A stretch of 64,000 nucleotides of DNA from Sporosarcina gallistercoris (GTDB lineage Bacteria > Bacillota > Bacilli > Bacillales_A > Planococcaceae): NCBI RefSeq assembly GCF_014836415.1, contig NZ_JACSQY010000002.1:62001-126000 (forward strand). The letters run 5' to 3'. The position numbers and the translations under genes are program-made. Within the stretch, counting starts at the first letter, position 1. Every line of letters begins with the position of its first letter. Shown piece by piece: positions 34,407-43,657 of the stretch. A model generated the notes under the pieces. That model did not search any database. It worked only from the letters and a program-made list of their open reading frames with translations, and had not been told where the DNA came from.

Positions 34407-34922
34407 TTATGATGGCATCGGCGTATCCGTTGGACGCGCGTACCCTTTGTTATAATCGGTATCGATTGTTTTACGGATTTCTTTCAACGATTTACCTTCT
34501 TGTGACATCTTGACTGACTTAACAGCGATTTCTACACAGACATCACATCGTGTTCCATGGTCATCCCAGACAACAGAGCCATCTTTACGGATTTCATCCA
34601 CAAAACAATTCAAGTTGCTGCCATGATCCGCACTATCTGCACATCCGCAGTAGCAAGGCATATATTTTAAAATATCTTCTGCATGTCCTGCAACTTGATA
34701 GACAAGTTGAAGATCCTCGGATTTGTCATCGAGGAATGCAGGCAGTTCTTCTGCAGATGCAGTGACTTGCTGTAAGTCGCCATTGGGAAGTTGTTTTTCT
34801 TCTCCTATGGCTAATACAGGCTTTTCTTCATGTTGTTGCTCTGTAGCCGTTTTCCCACTGCATGCGGCGAGAACAATCACAAGTACCGCTAATATCGGCA
34901 TGAGACGTTTGTTCATGGACAT
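34407..34922 (-). CDS. PCYCGC-motif lipoprotein
   Basis: This is a 171-residue exported lipoprotein. Signal residues 1-21 end at lipobox VLAAC. The mature domain contains MPCYCGCADSADHGSNLNCFV near residue 88 and DDHGTRCDVCVEIA near 125, seven Cys in all after the lipid anchor, which defines the PCYCGC family of Bacillales. The clustered cysteines suggest metal binding or redox chemistry on the membrane's outer face, which is an inference. ATG 34922 follows AAAAGGAG; an upstream frame start at 34958 is not supported. It follows fumC on the same strand after 78 bases. Confidence 0.82.
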   Translation of the reverse strand: MSMNKRLMPILAVLVIVLAACSGKTATEQQHEEKPVLAIGEEKQLPNGDLQQVTASAEELPAFLDDKSEDLQLVYQVAGHAEDILKYMPCYCGCADSADHGSNLNCFVDEIRKDGSVVWDDHGTRCDVCVEIAVKSVKMSQEGKSLKEIRKTIDTDYNKGYARPTDTPMPS

Positions 34923-35000
34923 GTCGACTCCTTTTCTTGAAGGTTGTCCTCTCAGCATACAGGATTATACATGCCTACGCCGTTACAATATTGTGGCAAC

Positions 35001-36383
35001 TTACCGTCCGATCATTTTAGAAGGATCGACCCACTCATTGAACTGATCTTCCGTTAGTAGTCCTGTTTTGAGTGCTGCTTCCTTCAGAGTCGTTCCTTCT
35101 TTGTGAGCCATTTTTGCAATCTTAGCAGCATTTTCGTACCCGATATGCGGATTCAATGCAGTTACGAGCATGAGTGAGTTTTTCACTTTGTTGTCGATTT
35201 CTTCGCGATTCGGTTCAATGCCCACCGCACAATTGTCGTTGAAGCTGATCATGCCATCTGCTAGCAGTTTTGCCGTTTGCAAGAAATTGAAGATGATCAC
35301 GGGTTTAAATACGTTGAGCTCGAAGTTCCCTTGACTCGCAGCAAAACCGATTGTCGCGTCATTCCCCATGACTTGCGCAACGACCATCGTTAATGCTTCA
35401 CTTTGAGTCGGGTTCACTTTACCCGGCATGATGGAACTGCCCGGTTCGTTTTCAGGAATCGTAATTTCACCGATACCTGAGCGCGGTCCGCTAGCAAGCC
35501 AACGAACGTCATTGGCGATTTTCATAAGATCAGCGGCAAGTGCTTTCATGGCACCATGCGTGTAAACGACTTCGTCATAACTCGTCAATGCGTGGAACTT
35601 GTTTTGTGCTGACGTGAACTCGATACCGACTGACTTCGAAATTTCTTCCGCAACTTTGTCTCCGAACCCTTTAGGAGCGTTCAAACCTGTACCCACAGCT
35701 GTTCCGCCGATTGCAAGTTCTTTCATCGATTGCACGCTGTCTTTCAACATTTTCTCGGTTTTCACAAGCATCTGGTGCCAGCCGCTCATTTCTTGACCGA
35801 GTGTGAGAGGTGTCGCATCCTGCAAGTGTGTGCGGCCGATTTTGATAATATCCATGAACGCTTCAGACTTATCACCTAGCGTTTTCTTCAGTTTTTCAAG
35901 TGCCGGCAGCAATTCACGTTCAACCGCGATGACTCCTGACACGTGAAGCGCTGTTGGGAATGTGTCGTTCGAGCTTTGTGATTTGTTCACATCGTCATTC
36001 GGATGCAGGCGTTCCGTTTCTCCCCATTCTTCAAGTAGCTGGTTGCCGCGGTTTGCGAGCACTTCGTTCATATTCATGTTGGACTGCGTGCCGCTTCCTG
36101 TTTGCCAAACGACGAGTGGGAAATGATCATCCCATTTGCCTTCCAACACTTCATCTGCTGCAGCAGCAATTGCTTTCATCTTCACTTCGGATAGATTGCC
36201 GAACGAGTGGCTCGCAATCGCTGCAGATTTCTTCAAATGTGCAAAAGCTTGGATGACGCCAGTTGGAATGCGCTCTCCACCAATTTTAAAGTTTTGTTTA
36301 CTGCGTTGTGTTTGTGCGCCCCATAGCTTGTCCGCTGGAACTTGAATTTCACCAAACGTATCGTGCTCAATGCGGTATTCCAT
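35001..36383 (-). CDS. fumC: Class II fumarate hydratase FumC
   Basis: The enzyme interconverts fumarate and malate in the citric acid cycle. The 460-residue protein has the superfamily signature [13 protein letters not shown] near residue 315, [18 protein letters not shown] near 98, and [16 protein letters not shown] near 182, placing it in the aspartase/fumarase superfamily. Context such as [12 protein letters not shown] and [17 protein letters not shown] indicates fumarase rather than aspartase. ATG 36383 has AAAGGGG upstream; a frame extension to 36404 lacks a site. It is a single gene with upstream spacing to the ABC permease terminator. Confidence 0.93.
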   Translation of the reverse strand: MEYRIEHDTFGEIQVPADKLWGAQTQRSKQNFKIGGERIPTGVIQAFAHLKKSAAIASHSFGNLSEVKMKAIAAAADEVLEGKWDDHFPLVVWQTGSGTQSNMNMNEVLANRGNQLLEEWGETERLHPNDDVNKSQSSNDTFPTALHVSGVIAVERELLPALEKLKKTLGDKSEAFMDIIKIGRTHLQDATPLTLGQEMSGWHQMLVKTEKMLKDSVQSMKELAIGGTAVGTGLNAPKGFGDKVAEEISKSVGIEFTSAQNKFHALTSYDEVVYTHGAMKALAADLMKIANDVRWLASGPRSGIGEITIPENEPGSSIMPGKVNPTQSEALTMVVAQVMGNDATIGFAASQGNFELNVFKPVIIFNFLQTAKLLADGMISFNDNCAVGIEPNREEIDNKVKNSLMLVTALNPHIGYENAAKIAKMAHKEGTTLKEAALKTGLLTEDQFNEWVDPSKMIGR

Positions 36384-36479
36384 TCTGAAAACCCCTTTTC
36401 GCAAATAAATTCACTCTCTTCTTATCTATCATGCCGGAATTCGCGTGTAAAATCAAAGATATTTGAATCGGATGAATGA

Positions 36480-36512
36480 GAAAAAGATCCGCCACAGAGG
36501 GCGGATCCATCT
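36480..36512 (-). terminator. Terminator of the ABC permease gene
   Basis: GGATCCGCCC and GGCGGATC arms around CTCTGT on the minus strand, followed by TTTTT. Confidence 0.85.
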
Positions 36513-36513
36513 T

Positions 36514-37836
36514 TTACAATTCGCGGCGCAATGCATCGATGACATCGATCTGTGTCGCTTTACGTGCCGGACGCCACCCTGAAATCATGGCCACACTAAT
36601 ACTGATGGTAGAAGCAATGACCACGAGTTGCCATGGGATGATGGAAAACGTGACGTCCAGGTCACCGAAGCCTTCTTCACCCAGCGCTGCTCCGACGATG
36701 ATTGGCAGTAAATAATTTGCCAATATACTAATCGCATAGGAGAGGATGACCGCAATGACGGTTCCAATGATGCCAATCCATGCGCTTTCAAGTAAAAATA
36801 ACCGTTGGATCAGTTTCGGCTTCGCTCCAAGCGCTTTCATCACACCGATTTCTCGCGTACGCTCAGTCACCGCCATCGTCATCGTATTGAAAATTCCAAT
36901 TGAGGAAATCAAGATAGCAATCGTTCCGACGAAGATGAGGCCTGCTTTTAGAGCTAAGAAAAACACATCAATCTGTTCCAACTCTTCAGATATGGAATAC
37001 ACAGAATAACCCTCATCCTTTAACGAATTCGTAATGCCCTTTACGTGTTGAAGCTCATCCGCGTAAATATTCAAATTCGGATTAAAAAGGGATTCTTCGC
37101 TTTCTTCCGGTTTGTGACGGTCGTAAATGGCTTCCAGCTCTGAAATGAGCGAAGCATCTGCATAGAGTTTAATGTCGGAGATAAAGTCTTTCGAAGGGGC
37201 CTTTGCAATTCCGACAATCGTCAGCTTAACAGGCTCTTTGTAAGACTCATTCGTTTCGTAGCTTCCGATTTCATATGTGATTTCTTGACCTAGGAGTTCC
37301 CCTTCATAATGAGGCCATTCTAGTTCCGCTTGTTCTTGTTCACTTAATTCTTTACCTTCTTGCTCGGCCTGAAATTTTTCAATCTCATCTTCGTTCGTTA
37401 AACTCTCGGCGAAGTCACTTCCCACAACAACTTCATATTGAGATTGTGGTAATCGTCCTTTGTCTAAAGCAAACCCAGCTTTTTGTTCTTCACCGAAGTC
37501 TGAAACAATCAGAGTGCTTGAGGTAGTGTACTTATCTAGCGTAGTCTCCTGGAATCCATTCACTTCTTGCCTAAGAACTACGGCTTTTACATGGTCCAGT
37601 TTTTTCATATGTTCCGCTTTCTCTTTATCCAGATCTGCGCTGTACACTTCAATTTGTGTCACAAGCCGATTATCAAGAATCTCTTTTTTCAATGTATCTT
37701 GAATACCAAAACCGACGGAAGCCAGAATGATGAGGAAGGCGGTTCCCATCGTGGCGGCTAAAATTGTCATGAAAACGCGCAGTTTGTTCTTTTTAATGTG
37801 TTGGCTCACAAAGTCAATCTGATCGTTAAATTGCAT
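36514..37836 (-). CDS. ABC transporter permease, MacB/FtsX type
   Basis: This is a 440-residue membrane protein: one N-terminal helix (residues 17-44), a large extracellular domain of about 230 residues rich in acidic residues, and three C-terminal helices with the FtsX motif SIGIFNTMTMAVTERTREIGVMKALGAKPK near residue 318. Such four-helix mechanotransmission permeases work with a cytoplasmic LolD/MacB-like ATPase, encoded just upstream, and export lipoproteins, peptides or antibiotics, or signal to envelope enzymes. ATG 37836 is seven bases after AGGAGG and overlaps the ATPase stop. Substrate is unknown. Confidence 0.85.
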   Translation of the reverse strand: MQFNDQIDFVSQHIKKNKLRVFMTILAATMGTAFLIILASVGFGIQDTLKKEILDNRLVTQIEVYSADLDKEKAEHMKKLDHVKAVVLRQEVNGFQETTLDKYTTSSTLIVSDFGEEQKAGFALDKGRLPQSQYEVVVGSDFAESLTNEDEIEKFQAEQEGKELSEQEQAELEWPHYEGELLGQEITYEIGSYETNESYKEPVKLTIVGIAKAPSKDFISDIKLYADASLISELEAIYDRHKPEESEESLFNPNLNIYADELQHVKGITNSLKDEGYSVYSISEELEQIDVFFLALKAGLIFVGTIAILISSIGIFNTMTMAVTERTREIGVMKALGAKPKLIQRLFLLESAWIGIIGTVIAVILSYAISILANYLLPIIVGAALGEEGFGDLDVTFSIIPWQLVVIASTISISVAMISGWRPARKATQIDVIDALRREL

Positions 37837-38524
37837 GATGCACACCTCCTGCTTTCAATACACCGTCATGCATTTGGTACATTTCATCCGCAATTGACGC
37901 GACTTCATCATCATGCGTAATAATGACGAACGTAATTCCGCGTGATTCGTTCAGTGATCGGATGAGCGCAAGGATTTCCTGTTCTGTCTCCGAATCCAAG
38001 CTGCCTGTCGGTTCATCCGCAAAAATGATTGGCGGATTCGTGATGAGTGCACGGGCGATACTGACACGCTGCTGCTGTCCTCCGGATAACTCATTCGGGT
38101 AATGATCTTGCACTTCTTTCAGTCCGACGTGTTGGATGAGTTGCTTCACAAGTTTCGAGCGTTCCGCTTTTGACGTACCTTTCAGTTTTAATGGCAGTTC
38201 AATGTTCTCGAATGTTGTGAGTCCGGGCATAAGTTGAAAATTTTGGAATATGAATCCGAATTGTTCTAGCCGGAATTCCGCGCTTTCGGTTTCATTGAAA
38301 TTGGATGTCTCTGTTCCATTGACCGTAATTTTGCCGCTTTCCGGCTTCAGAAATCCAGCCATAATATGAAGCAATGTCGATTTCCCTGAACCACTTCTGC
38401 CAACTATCGAGACGATGGAGCCTTTTTTCACTTCAAAAGATAGGTCCTTTAAGACAGGCACAGGTCGTTCTTTACCTTTTTTACCAATTTTGAATGAATG
38501 CTGAATATGTTCTACACGAATCAA
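37826..38524 (-). CDS. ABC transporter ATP-binding protein, LolD/MacB type
   Basis: This is a 232-residue ATPase. Walker A GRSGSGKST is near residue 42, FIFQNFQLMPGLTTFENIELPL holds the Q-loop with the LolD-like extension, the signature LSGGQQQRVSIARAL is near 145, Walker B PIIFADEPTGSLDSET near 168 and the switch histidine VIITHDDE near 198. The gene starts with TTG, eight bases after GAGGAGG, and overlaps the permease start. It is the first gene after the 20-bp repeat array, so any promoter must lie within or between that array and 38525. Confidence 0.87.
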   Translation of the reverse strand: MIRVEHIQHSFKIGKKGKERPVPVLKDLSFEVKKGSIVSIVGRSGSGKSTLLHIMAGFLKPESGKITVNGTETSNFNETESAEFRLEQFGFIFQNFQLMPGLTTFENIELPLKLKGTSKAERSKLVKQLIQHVGLKEVQDHYPNELSGGQQQRVSIARALITNPPIIFADEPTGSLDSETEQEILALIRSLNESRGITFVIITHDDEVASIADEMYQMHDGVLKAGGVHHAI

Positions 38525-38729
38525 TCTGTCGTCCTCCTCTAACTTACTGATACTTTGAGTATGACAGGCAATTCTTTAGAAGAAGTGTATGGATATATGA
38601 AGAATTTCTTAAGATGGAGGAATGCTTGGCTGGTCGGCTGACTGAAGAGGCGGTATTGACTGGATGAAGGGGACTTTTTGCGCAAGTGTTGTGCTGTTTG
38701 TGAGGTCTCAAGCCACGGGCGGCACAGGG

Positions 38730-39179
38730 TTATGATCACTTTTCTGAGTTTTATGAGCGCTTTCTCTACGTTTATGAGCACTTTTCTGAGTTTATGAGCG
38801 GTTTCCCACGTTTATGAGCACTTTTCTACTTTTATGAGCGTTTCACCACGTTTATGAGCACTTTTCTGCTTTTATGAGCGGTTCCCCATATTTATGAGCA
38901 CTTTTCTACTTTTATGAGCGGTTCCCCACATTTATGAGCGCTTTTCTGCTTTTATGAGCGGTTCCCTACGTTTATGAGCACTTTTCTACTTTTATGAGCG
39001 TTTCACCACGTTTATGAGCACCTTTCCGCTTTTATGAGCGGTTCCCCACGTTTATGAGCACTTTTCTGCTTTTATGAGCGGTTTCCCACGTTTATGAGCA
39101 CTTTTCTGAGTTTATGAGCGTTTCCCACGTTTATGAGCACCTTTCTACTTTTATGAGCGGTTTCCAGGCTTATGAGCAT
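38730..39179. repeat. 20-bp tandem array, 23 units alternating between two types
   Basis: Units starting TTTATGAGC occur at 38730 (decayed), 38750, then at every 20 bases from 38771 to 39111, and at 39130, 39150 and 39170. Two types alternate almost strictly, giving a 40-bp higher-order repeat: type A TTTATGAGCACTTTTCTRCT and type B TTTATGAGCGGTTYCCCACG. Only the unit at 38931 breaks the rule (a G in a type A position). The period is not a multiple of three and there is no coding potential. The rest of 38525-39248 holds a flotillin terminator at the right end and about 200 bases at the left in which I see no gene. It shares ATGAGCG with the array at 26937. Confidence 0.93.
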
Positions 39180-39199
39180 CCTTCCCCATTGAGTCCAAC

Positions 39200-39243
39200 A
39201 AAAAAGCTGTTCTCTCCGTAAAACTCGGAGGAGAACAGCTTTT
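39200..39243 (-). terminator. floT terminator
   Basis: AAAGCTGTTCTC and GAGAACAGCTTT arms with CTCCG/CGGAG inner pairing; T-run on the minus strand. Confidence 0.88.
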
Positions 39244-39248
39244 GTCAT

Positions 39249-40820
39249 TTATTTATCTGAATCTTCTTTTGCGGCTGCTTCTTCCGTTGACGCAGCTAAT
39301 GGGGAACGAGGTTTTTTGAGTTCTTCTGCCAGGTTATCGAGGCTTGGGCGCAATGTCCCTTTACCTGCATAGCTTTCCAGCATTTCTTTAATGTTAAGAC
39401 CCGTTGTCGCCCCTAATGATTCCTGCATCGTAGCCATGAGATCGGTTGCGTAACCGGTGACTTTATTGGCACCGCCGCCTTCACCGCTGCCTGTATCGAC
39501 CACTGTAATCTTATCGATGTTAGCAAGCGGGCTTGCAACTTGTTTCGCATATTCCGGTAGCATTCCGACGATCATATCGAGCATAGCCGCCTGACCATAG
39601 TGTTCGAATGCATCTGCGATTTTGCGCTTCGCTTCTGCTTCTGCAAGACCTTTCAAGCGGATGATTTCCGCTTCGGATTCACCTTGAGCGCGCTGGGAAT
39701 CGGCACGAGCTGTACCATCGAGACGCACTTTTTCAGCATCGGCAGCTGCGCGTGCTTCGATGCGGTATTTCTCAGCATCCGCTTCAGCAAGTTGACGGGA
39801 TTTCTCGGCTGCGGCATTCTGTTCAATTGCGTAACGGTCCGCATCCGCTTTTTTCTTAACTTCCGAGTCGTATTGACGTTCGCGGCGTTGAATCTCTTTT
39901 TCTTCCAATTCAATTTGTTTCTGACGCTCGATGATCCGGATTTGCATTTCTTGTTCCATGACTTCCTGCTTGGAACGGGCAGTTTGTAATTCATACGCTT
40001 GGTCAGCACGTGCTCGAGCGGCATCTTGCTCCAAACGATATTCTGCGACTTTCAATTGATTCTCTTTTTCTGCTTCTGCAATTTCAGTGGCACGTTCGAT
40101 TTCAGCTTTTTGCGCTTCCTTAGAAGCCTCTGCATTCTTGATACGTGTTTCTTTCTCTGAAATTGCTGTTGCAATATCGGCATCACGTTTAACCTGAGCA
40201 ATACGCGGCTTCCCGAGTGAATCGAGGTAACCGTTTTTATCCCGGACATCCTTGATCGTGAACGATACGATCACTAAGCCCATTTTTGCTAAGTCTTGTG
40301 ACGCCACACGTTGGACTTCTTGTGAGAATTTGTCCCGGTTCTTATAGATTTCTTCTACTGTCATTGATCCTAAGATGGAACGGAGATGACCTTCCAATAC
40401 TTCTTTCGCTTCGTTCTCCCGGTCTTCTTTCGATTTCCCTAGGAATTGCTCCGCAGCTGTCGCAATTTCTGAAATCGATCCGCCAATCTTGATGATTGCC
40501 GTACCGTCCGCCATGACTGGCACACCTTGTTCTGTATACACTTCAGGAGTTGTCACTTCAAGCTTGCTGGACAGCAAACTGAGTGGAGCTGCTTGTTGGA
40601 ACACCGGCAGGACGAACGTTCCGCCTCCGCGGATGATTTTCACTCTGTTCCCTGAGTCGTCGGTATGGACATTTTTTGTTCCGATATAACTACCAGTAAC
40701 AATCAATGCTTCGTCCGGACCGACTGTTCGGTACTTTGTTACGTACACGAGAATGACAGCTAACACAACAAATACGGCGATTGCAATGGCAATCCACATT
40801 CCAGATAATTCGATTGGCAT
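39249..40820 (-). CDS. floT: Flotillin FloT (SPFH-domain membrane microdomain protein)
   Basis: This is a 523-residue scaffold protein of functional membrane microdomains. An N-terminal membrane helix (residues 8-28) is followed by the SPFH/band-7 domain (about 30-210, VSFTIKDVRDKNGYLDSLGKPR near 185), a long Ala/Glu/Lys/Arg-rich coiled coil (about 215-410) with repeated EAEKxxL patterns, and a Gly-rich C-terminus. It closely resembles B. subtilis FloT (YuaG), which clusters signalling and secretion proteins and influences membrane fluidity. AAGGGGG precedes the ATG. The NfeD-like partner lies 26 bases upstream, as in yuaFG. Confidence 0.92.
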   Translation of the reverse strand: MPIELSGMWIAIAIAVFVVLAVILVYVTKYRTVGPDEALIVTGSYIGTKNVHTDDSGNRVKIIRGGGTFVLPVFQQAAPLSLLSSKLEVTTPEVYTEQGVPVMADGTAIIKIGGSISEIATAAEQFLGKSKEDRENEAKEVLEGHLRSILGSMTVEEIYKNRDKFSQEVQRVASQDLAKMGLVIVSFTIKDVRDKNGYLDSLGKPRIAQVKRDADIATAISEKETRIKNAEASKEAQKAEIERATEIAEAEKENQLKVAEYRLEQDAARARADQAYELQTARSKQEVMEQEMQIRIIERQKQIELEEKEIQRRERQYDSEVKKKADADRYAIEQNAAAEKSRQLAEADAEKYRIEARAAADAEKVRLDGTARADSQRAQGESEAEIIRLKGLAEAEAKRKIADAFEHYGQAAMLDMIVGMLPEYAKQVASPLANIDKITVVDTGSGEGGGANKVTGYATDLMATMQESLGATTGLNIKEMLESYAGKGTLRPSLDNLAEELKKPRSPLAASTEEAAAKEDSDK

Positions 40821-40846
40821 GTTGGTTCCCCCTTAAACTAGTAAGA

Positions 40847-41380
40847 TTATTTGAAACGGAAAGGTTCATATTCTTTGACGATGAACGTCCCTGAATCCAC
40901 TTCGATAATGAGCACTTCTTTCCCATAGTCAATCGGATGATTCTCGTACCCCGATGCTCGTTTCGCCAATACGCCATTGACTGTTTCGATGACAATTTCA
41001 CCGAATCCATCAGCAGGAATCGGAACGATGACTTTTGCAACTTTCCCTGCAAGCGATTCATCAGTGTACGCGATAGAGACTTCTGCCGACTTAAGTGGCA
41101 ACAAAATGAAGAAGTATAGTAAAAAGTCGAGTATTACGCCGGCAGCAAGCGAGATGCCTAGTATAAGTCCACTTCCGAGTCCCGTAGCCAGTTCCAGTAC
41201 ATATCCCCACGTTGCTGTTAATGTGATGAATGGCAGAATGACCGCTGGATCTAACAAAGGAAACAAATCACCGGCACCATCCGTTAAATCACTGAAGAAT
41301 AAGTAGAGCAGTGTTGCAATTCCCGCAACAATTATTATCGGCAAATACAGTTCCTGAATCGTCATGCCGAACAGTTCCAT
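40847..41380 (-). CDS. yuaF: NfeD-family membrane protein (YuaF-like), flotillin partner
   Basis: This is a 177-residue protein with three to four membrane helices (residues 12-30, 45-65, 70-98) and a C-terminal OB-fold/NfeD domain (about 105-175: SLAGKVAKVIVPIPADGFGEIVIETVNGV, then KEVLIIEVDSGTFIVKEYEPF). It corresponds to B. subtilis YuaF, which is encoded with FloT and modulates its membrane domains. ATG 41380 has GGGGG eight bases upstream; a GTG nine bases earlier is less well placed. First gene of the two-gene flotillin operon. Confidence 0.87.
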   Translation of the reverse strand: MELFGMTIQELYLPIIIVAGIATLLYLFFSDLTDGAGDLFPLLDPAVILPFITLTATWGYVLELATGLGSGLILGISLAAGVILDFLLYFFILLPLKSAEVSIAYTDESLAGKVAKVIVPIPADGFGEIVIETVNGVLAKRASGYENHPIDYGKEVLIIEVDSGTFIVKEYEPFRFK

Positions 41381-41619
41381 TTCAAACACCCCCTTATGTC
41401 TATTCTATACGTAAGAGTTTTAAAAAGGATTCATTTGCATGAATATTTTGTTACTGTAATTTTAAAATGGTTATTTTCTGGCTATTTTGTAAACGATTTA
41501 AGGAGTGATAACTTTTTTGTCGAAAAAACGCAGATTATGTTCGTCTTACAGCTTCGAATTTGCTATGATAGATAAGTTATTAAACAATACACTTTCCGTT
41601 AATCGGATGGAGGTCAGTC

Positions 41620-42240
41620 ATGTTCAGTCCAAGAAAAACAGATCCCTTTTTTGCTGCTTTGCTAACGATTGCAGAACACGTGCAAGAAGCGATGCACTAT
41701 GCAAATGATTATAAAGTGACGTCCGTTGCAGACTTGAAAGAAGTCAGCATCCGTCTAAAGAAATACGAGACAGAAGGCGACGACCTGATTCACGAACTCA
41801 TCACAAAACTGAACACATCATTCATGACACCGATCGAGCGAGAGGACATTTTACAGCTCGCTATCAAGATGGATGACATCTTGGATGGCATCGAACACTT
41901 CGCTGCCAACTTGGAAATGTTTTCGTTAATCGATATCGATGAGTACGTTCAGACATTCATGGATAACATCGTGAAAAGTTCTGACGAAATCGTCAAAGCG
42001 ATGAAGTTGTTAGAACGCAGGAAACTCGTGGAAATGCGAGATCACGCGGTTACCATCAAGGAATATGAACGGATTTGTGATGAAGTGCTCCGGACTTCCA
42101 TCAAGCAGTTGTTCATCCGTGAAACCGATCCAATCCGGATCATCCAATTTAAAGATATATACGAATTGCTAGAAGATATTGCAGATTACTGCCAGGATGT
42201 CGCCAACACGATTGAGACGATCATCATGCGTAACGCTTAA
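41620..42240 (+). CDS. DUF47 (PhoU-like) protein, Pit accessory
   Basis: This is a 206-residue helical-bundle protein of the DUF47/TIGR00153 type: KTDPFFAALLTIAEHVQEAM at the N-terminus, then TPIEREDILQLAIKMDDILDGIEHFAANLEMF at about 70-102, an acidic metal-binding PhoU-like pattern. It corresponds to B. subtilis YkaA. Such proteins are almost always encoded before a Pit transporter and are thought to control its activity. The pit gene begins 13 bases downstream. AGGTCAGTC and GGAGG precede the ATG. Confidence 0.9.
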   Translation: MFSPRKTDPFFAALLTIAEHVQEAMHYANDYKVTSVADLKEVSIRLKKYETEGDDLIHELITKLNTSFMTPIEREDILQLAIKMDDILDGIEHFAANLEMFSLIDIDEYVQTFMDNIVKSSDEIVKAMKLLERRKLVEMRDHAVTIKEYERICDEVLRTSIKQLFIRETDPIRIIQFKDIYELLEDIADYCQDVANTIETIIMRNA

Positions 42241-42252
42241 GGGGGCAAACTG

Positions 42253-43251
42253 ATGGATACAGTATTGCTTCTCACGATTATGATTGTGGTTTTTGCGCTC
42301 GCCTTTGACTTCATCAATGGATTTCATGACACAGCAAATGCGATTGCCACTTCTGTTTCAACACGTGCACTCAAGCCTAGAGCTGCAATTTTGCTTGCAG
42401 CGACGATGAACTTTGCAGGTGCTCTAACGTTTACCGGTGTCGCAAAGACAATCTCCAAAGATATCGTAGATCCTTTCACATTGGAAAACGGATCCCTAGT
42501 CATTTTAGCCGCCCTCCTTTCAGCGATCATTTGGAACTTGTTGACTTGGTATTTCGGAATTCCATCAAGTTCTTCACATGCTTTGATCGGTTCGATAGCA
42601 GGCGCAGCCATCTCAGCTGCCGGAGTCGGTATTTTGAATTACAGTGGGTTCCTTAAAATCATGCAGGCTCTGTTAATTTCACCCGTTATTGCGATTGTCG
42701 GTGGATTTGTTGTCATGACCATCCTCCGTGCGGTGCTGAAAAACAGGAATTTGTTTAAAGCCAACCGACGGATCCGGTATTTGCAAATTTTAACGGCTGC
42801 GATCCAGTCGTTTACACATGGTACAAACGATGCTCAAAAAGCGATGGGGATCATTACGATGGCTCTTATTGCCGCTAATCTCCAAACGGGCGATGACATT
42901 CAACTGTGGGTTCGGATCGCGGCTGCTACTGCGATGGGTATCGGGACTTCAATCGGTGGATACAAAATCATTAAAACTGTTGGTGGCAAGATCATGAAAA
43001 TCCGTCCGATCCACGGGGCTGCTGCCGATTTGAACTCAGCTGCGATCATCTTTGGTGCCACTCTTCTTCATTTGCCTGTTTCTACGACTCATGTCATCTC
43101 TTCTTCCATTATGGGAGTCGGATCGGCACAACGCGTTAAAGGGGTCAAATGGGGCACTGCCAAGAAGATTGTCATCACTTGGGTAATCACGATGCCAATA
43201 TCGGCACTAGTGGCAGCGATATTGTATCAATTGCTTAACTTGTTGTTCTAG
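42253..43251 (+). CDS. pit: Low-affinity inorganic phosphate transporter Pit
   Basis: This is a 332-residue PiT-family permease with about ten helices. The two inverted family signatures are clear: DFINGFHDTANAIATSVSTRAL at residues 19-40 and SFTHGTNDAQKAMGIITMAL near 190-210, with the conserved GFHD-type and GTND-type segments. It imports phosphate (probably as a metal-phosphate complex) with protons. AAGGGGGC precedes the ATG. It is co-transcribed with the DUF47 gene. Confidence 0.92.
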   Translation: MDTVLLLTIMIVVFALAFDFINGFHDTANAIATSVSTRALKPRAAILLAATMNFAGALTFTGVAKTISKDIVDPFTLENGSLVILAALLSAIIWNLLTWYFGIPSSSSHALIGSIAGAAISAAGVGILNYSGFLKIMQALLISPVIAIVGGFVVMTILRAVLKNRNLFKANRRIRYLQILTAAIQSFTHGTNDAQKAMGIITMALIAANLQTGDDIQLWVRIAAATAMGIGTSIGGYKIIKTVGGKIMKIRPIHGAAADLNSAAIIFGATLLHLPVSTTHVISSSIMGVGSAQRVKGVKWGTAKKIVITWVITMPISALVAAILYQLLNLLF

Positions 43252-43265
43252 TTAGAACATATGGG

Positions 43266-43294
43266 TTGCTTTGCCAACTGGTGTCTGTTATGAT
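43266..43294 (+). promoter_or_regulatory. Candidate promoter of the first cold-shock gene
   Basis: TTGCTT (43266-43271), 17-bp spacer, TATGAT (43289-43294). It predicts a leader of about 108 nt containing two hairpins. Confidence 0.55.
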
Positions 43295-43323
43295 TAAGAG
43301 GAATTATTTTTGTTCGGCGCGAT

Positions 43324-43393
43324 GGTTAAGTTCACTTAACCCTTTCAAGACTTGAGCAAGGATAGTAACACAGTGTATGCGAAATCCGCATAC
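43324..43393 (+). promoter_or_regulatory. Structured 5' leader of the first cold-shock gene
   Basis: Hairpin one is GGTTAAG-TTCA-CTTAACC (43324-43341). Hairpin two is GTATGCG-N5-CGCATAC (43375-43393), ending directly against the GAGGAGG ribosome site. Long structured leaders are typical of cspA-type genes and tune translation with temperature. Confidence 0.65.
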
Positions 43394-43408
43394 GAGGAGG
43401 AAACAAAC

Positions 43409-43609
43409 ATGGAACATGGTAAAGTAAAATGGTTTAACGCAGAAAAAGGTTATGGTTTCATCGAACGTGAAGATGGCGACGACGTATTCGTACACTTCTC
43501 AGCAATCCAAGGCGAAGGCTTCAAGACTCTTGAAGAAGGCCAGGATGTAACTTTCGAAATCGAGCAAGGCCAACGCGGTCTTCAAGCTACAAACGTCGAA
43601 AAGAACTAA
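43409..43609 (+). CDS. csp: Cold-shock protein (CspA/CspB family)
   Basis: This is a 66-residue single OB-fold RNA chaperone. RNP1 is KGYGFIERE (residues 13-21) and RNP2 is DVFVHFSAI (26-34); the aromatic RNA-binding residues are present. It melts mRNA secondary structure after temperature downshift and in growth. The ATG at 43409 follows GAGGAGG; the frame extends 19 codons upstream but covers the leader hairpins. It is very similar to the second csp gene at 61084. Confidence 0.95.
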   Translation: MEHGKVKWFNAEKGYGFIEREDGDDVFVHFSAIQGEGFKTLEEGQDVTFEIEQGQRGLQATNVEKN

Positions 43610-43628
43610 TTGACTTCAACCTTTCAAA

Positions 43629-43657
43629 ACCGTTTCCTCATAGGGAACGGTTTTTTT
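43629..43657 (+). terminator. Terminator of the first cold-shock gene
   Basis: AACCGTTTCC and GGGAACGGTT arms with seven T residues. Confidence 0.9.

Noticed and set aside
38730..39179. CRISPR array
   Set aside because: Units are contiguous 20-bp copies of two alternating types without unique spacers, and no cas gene is present.
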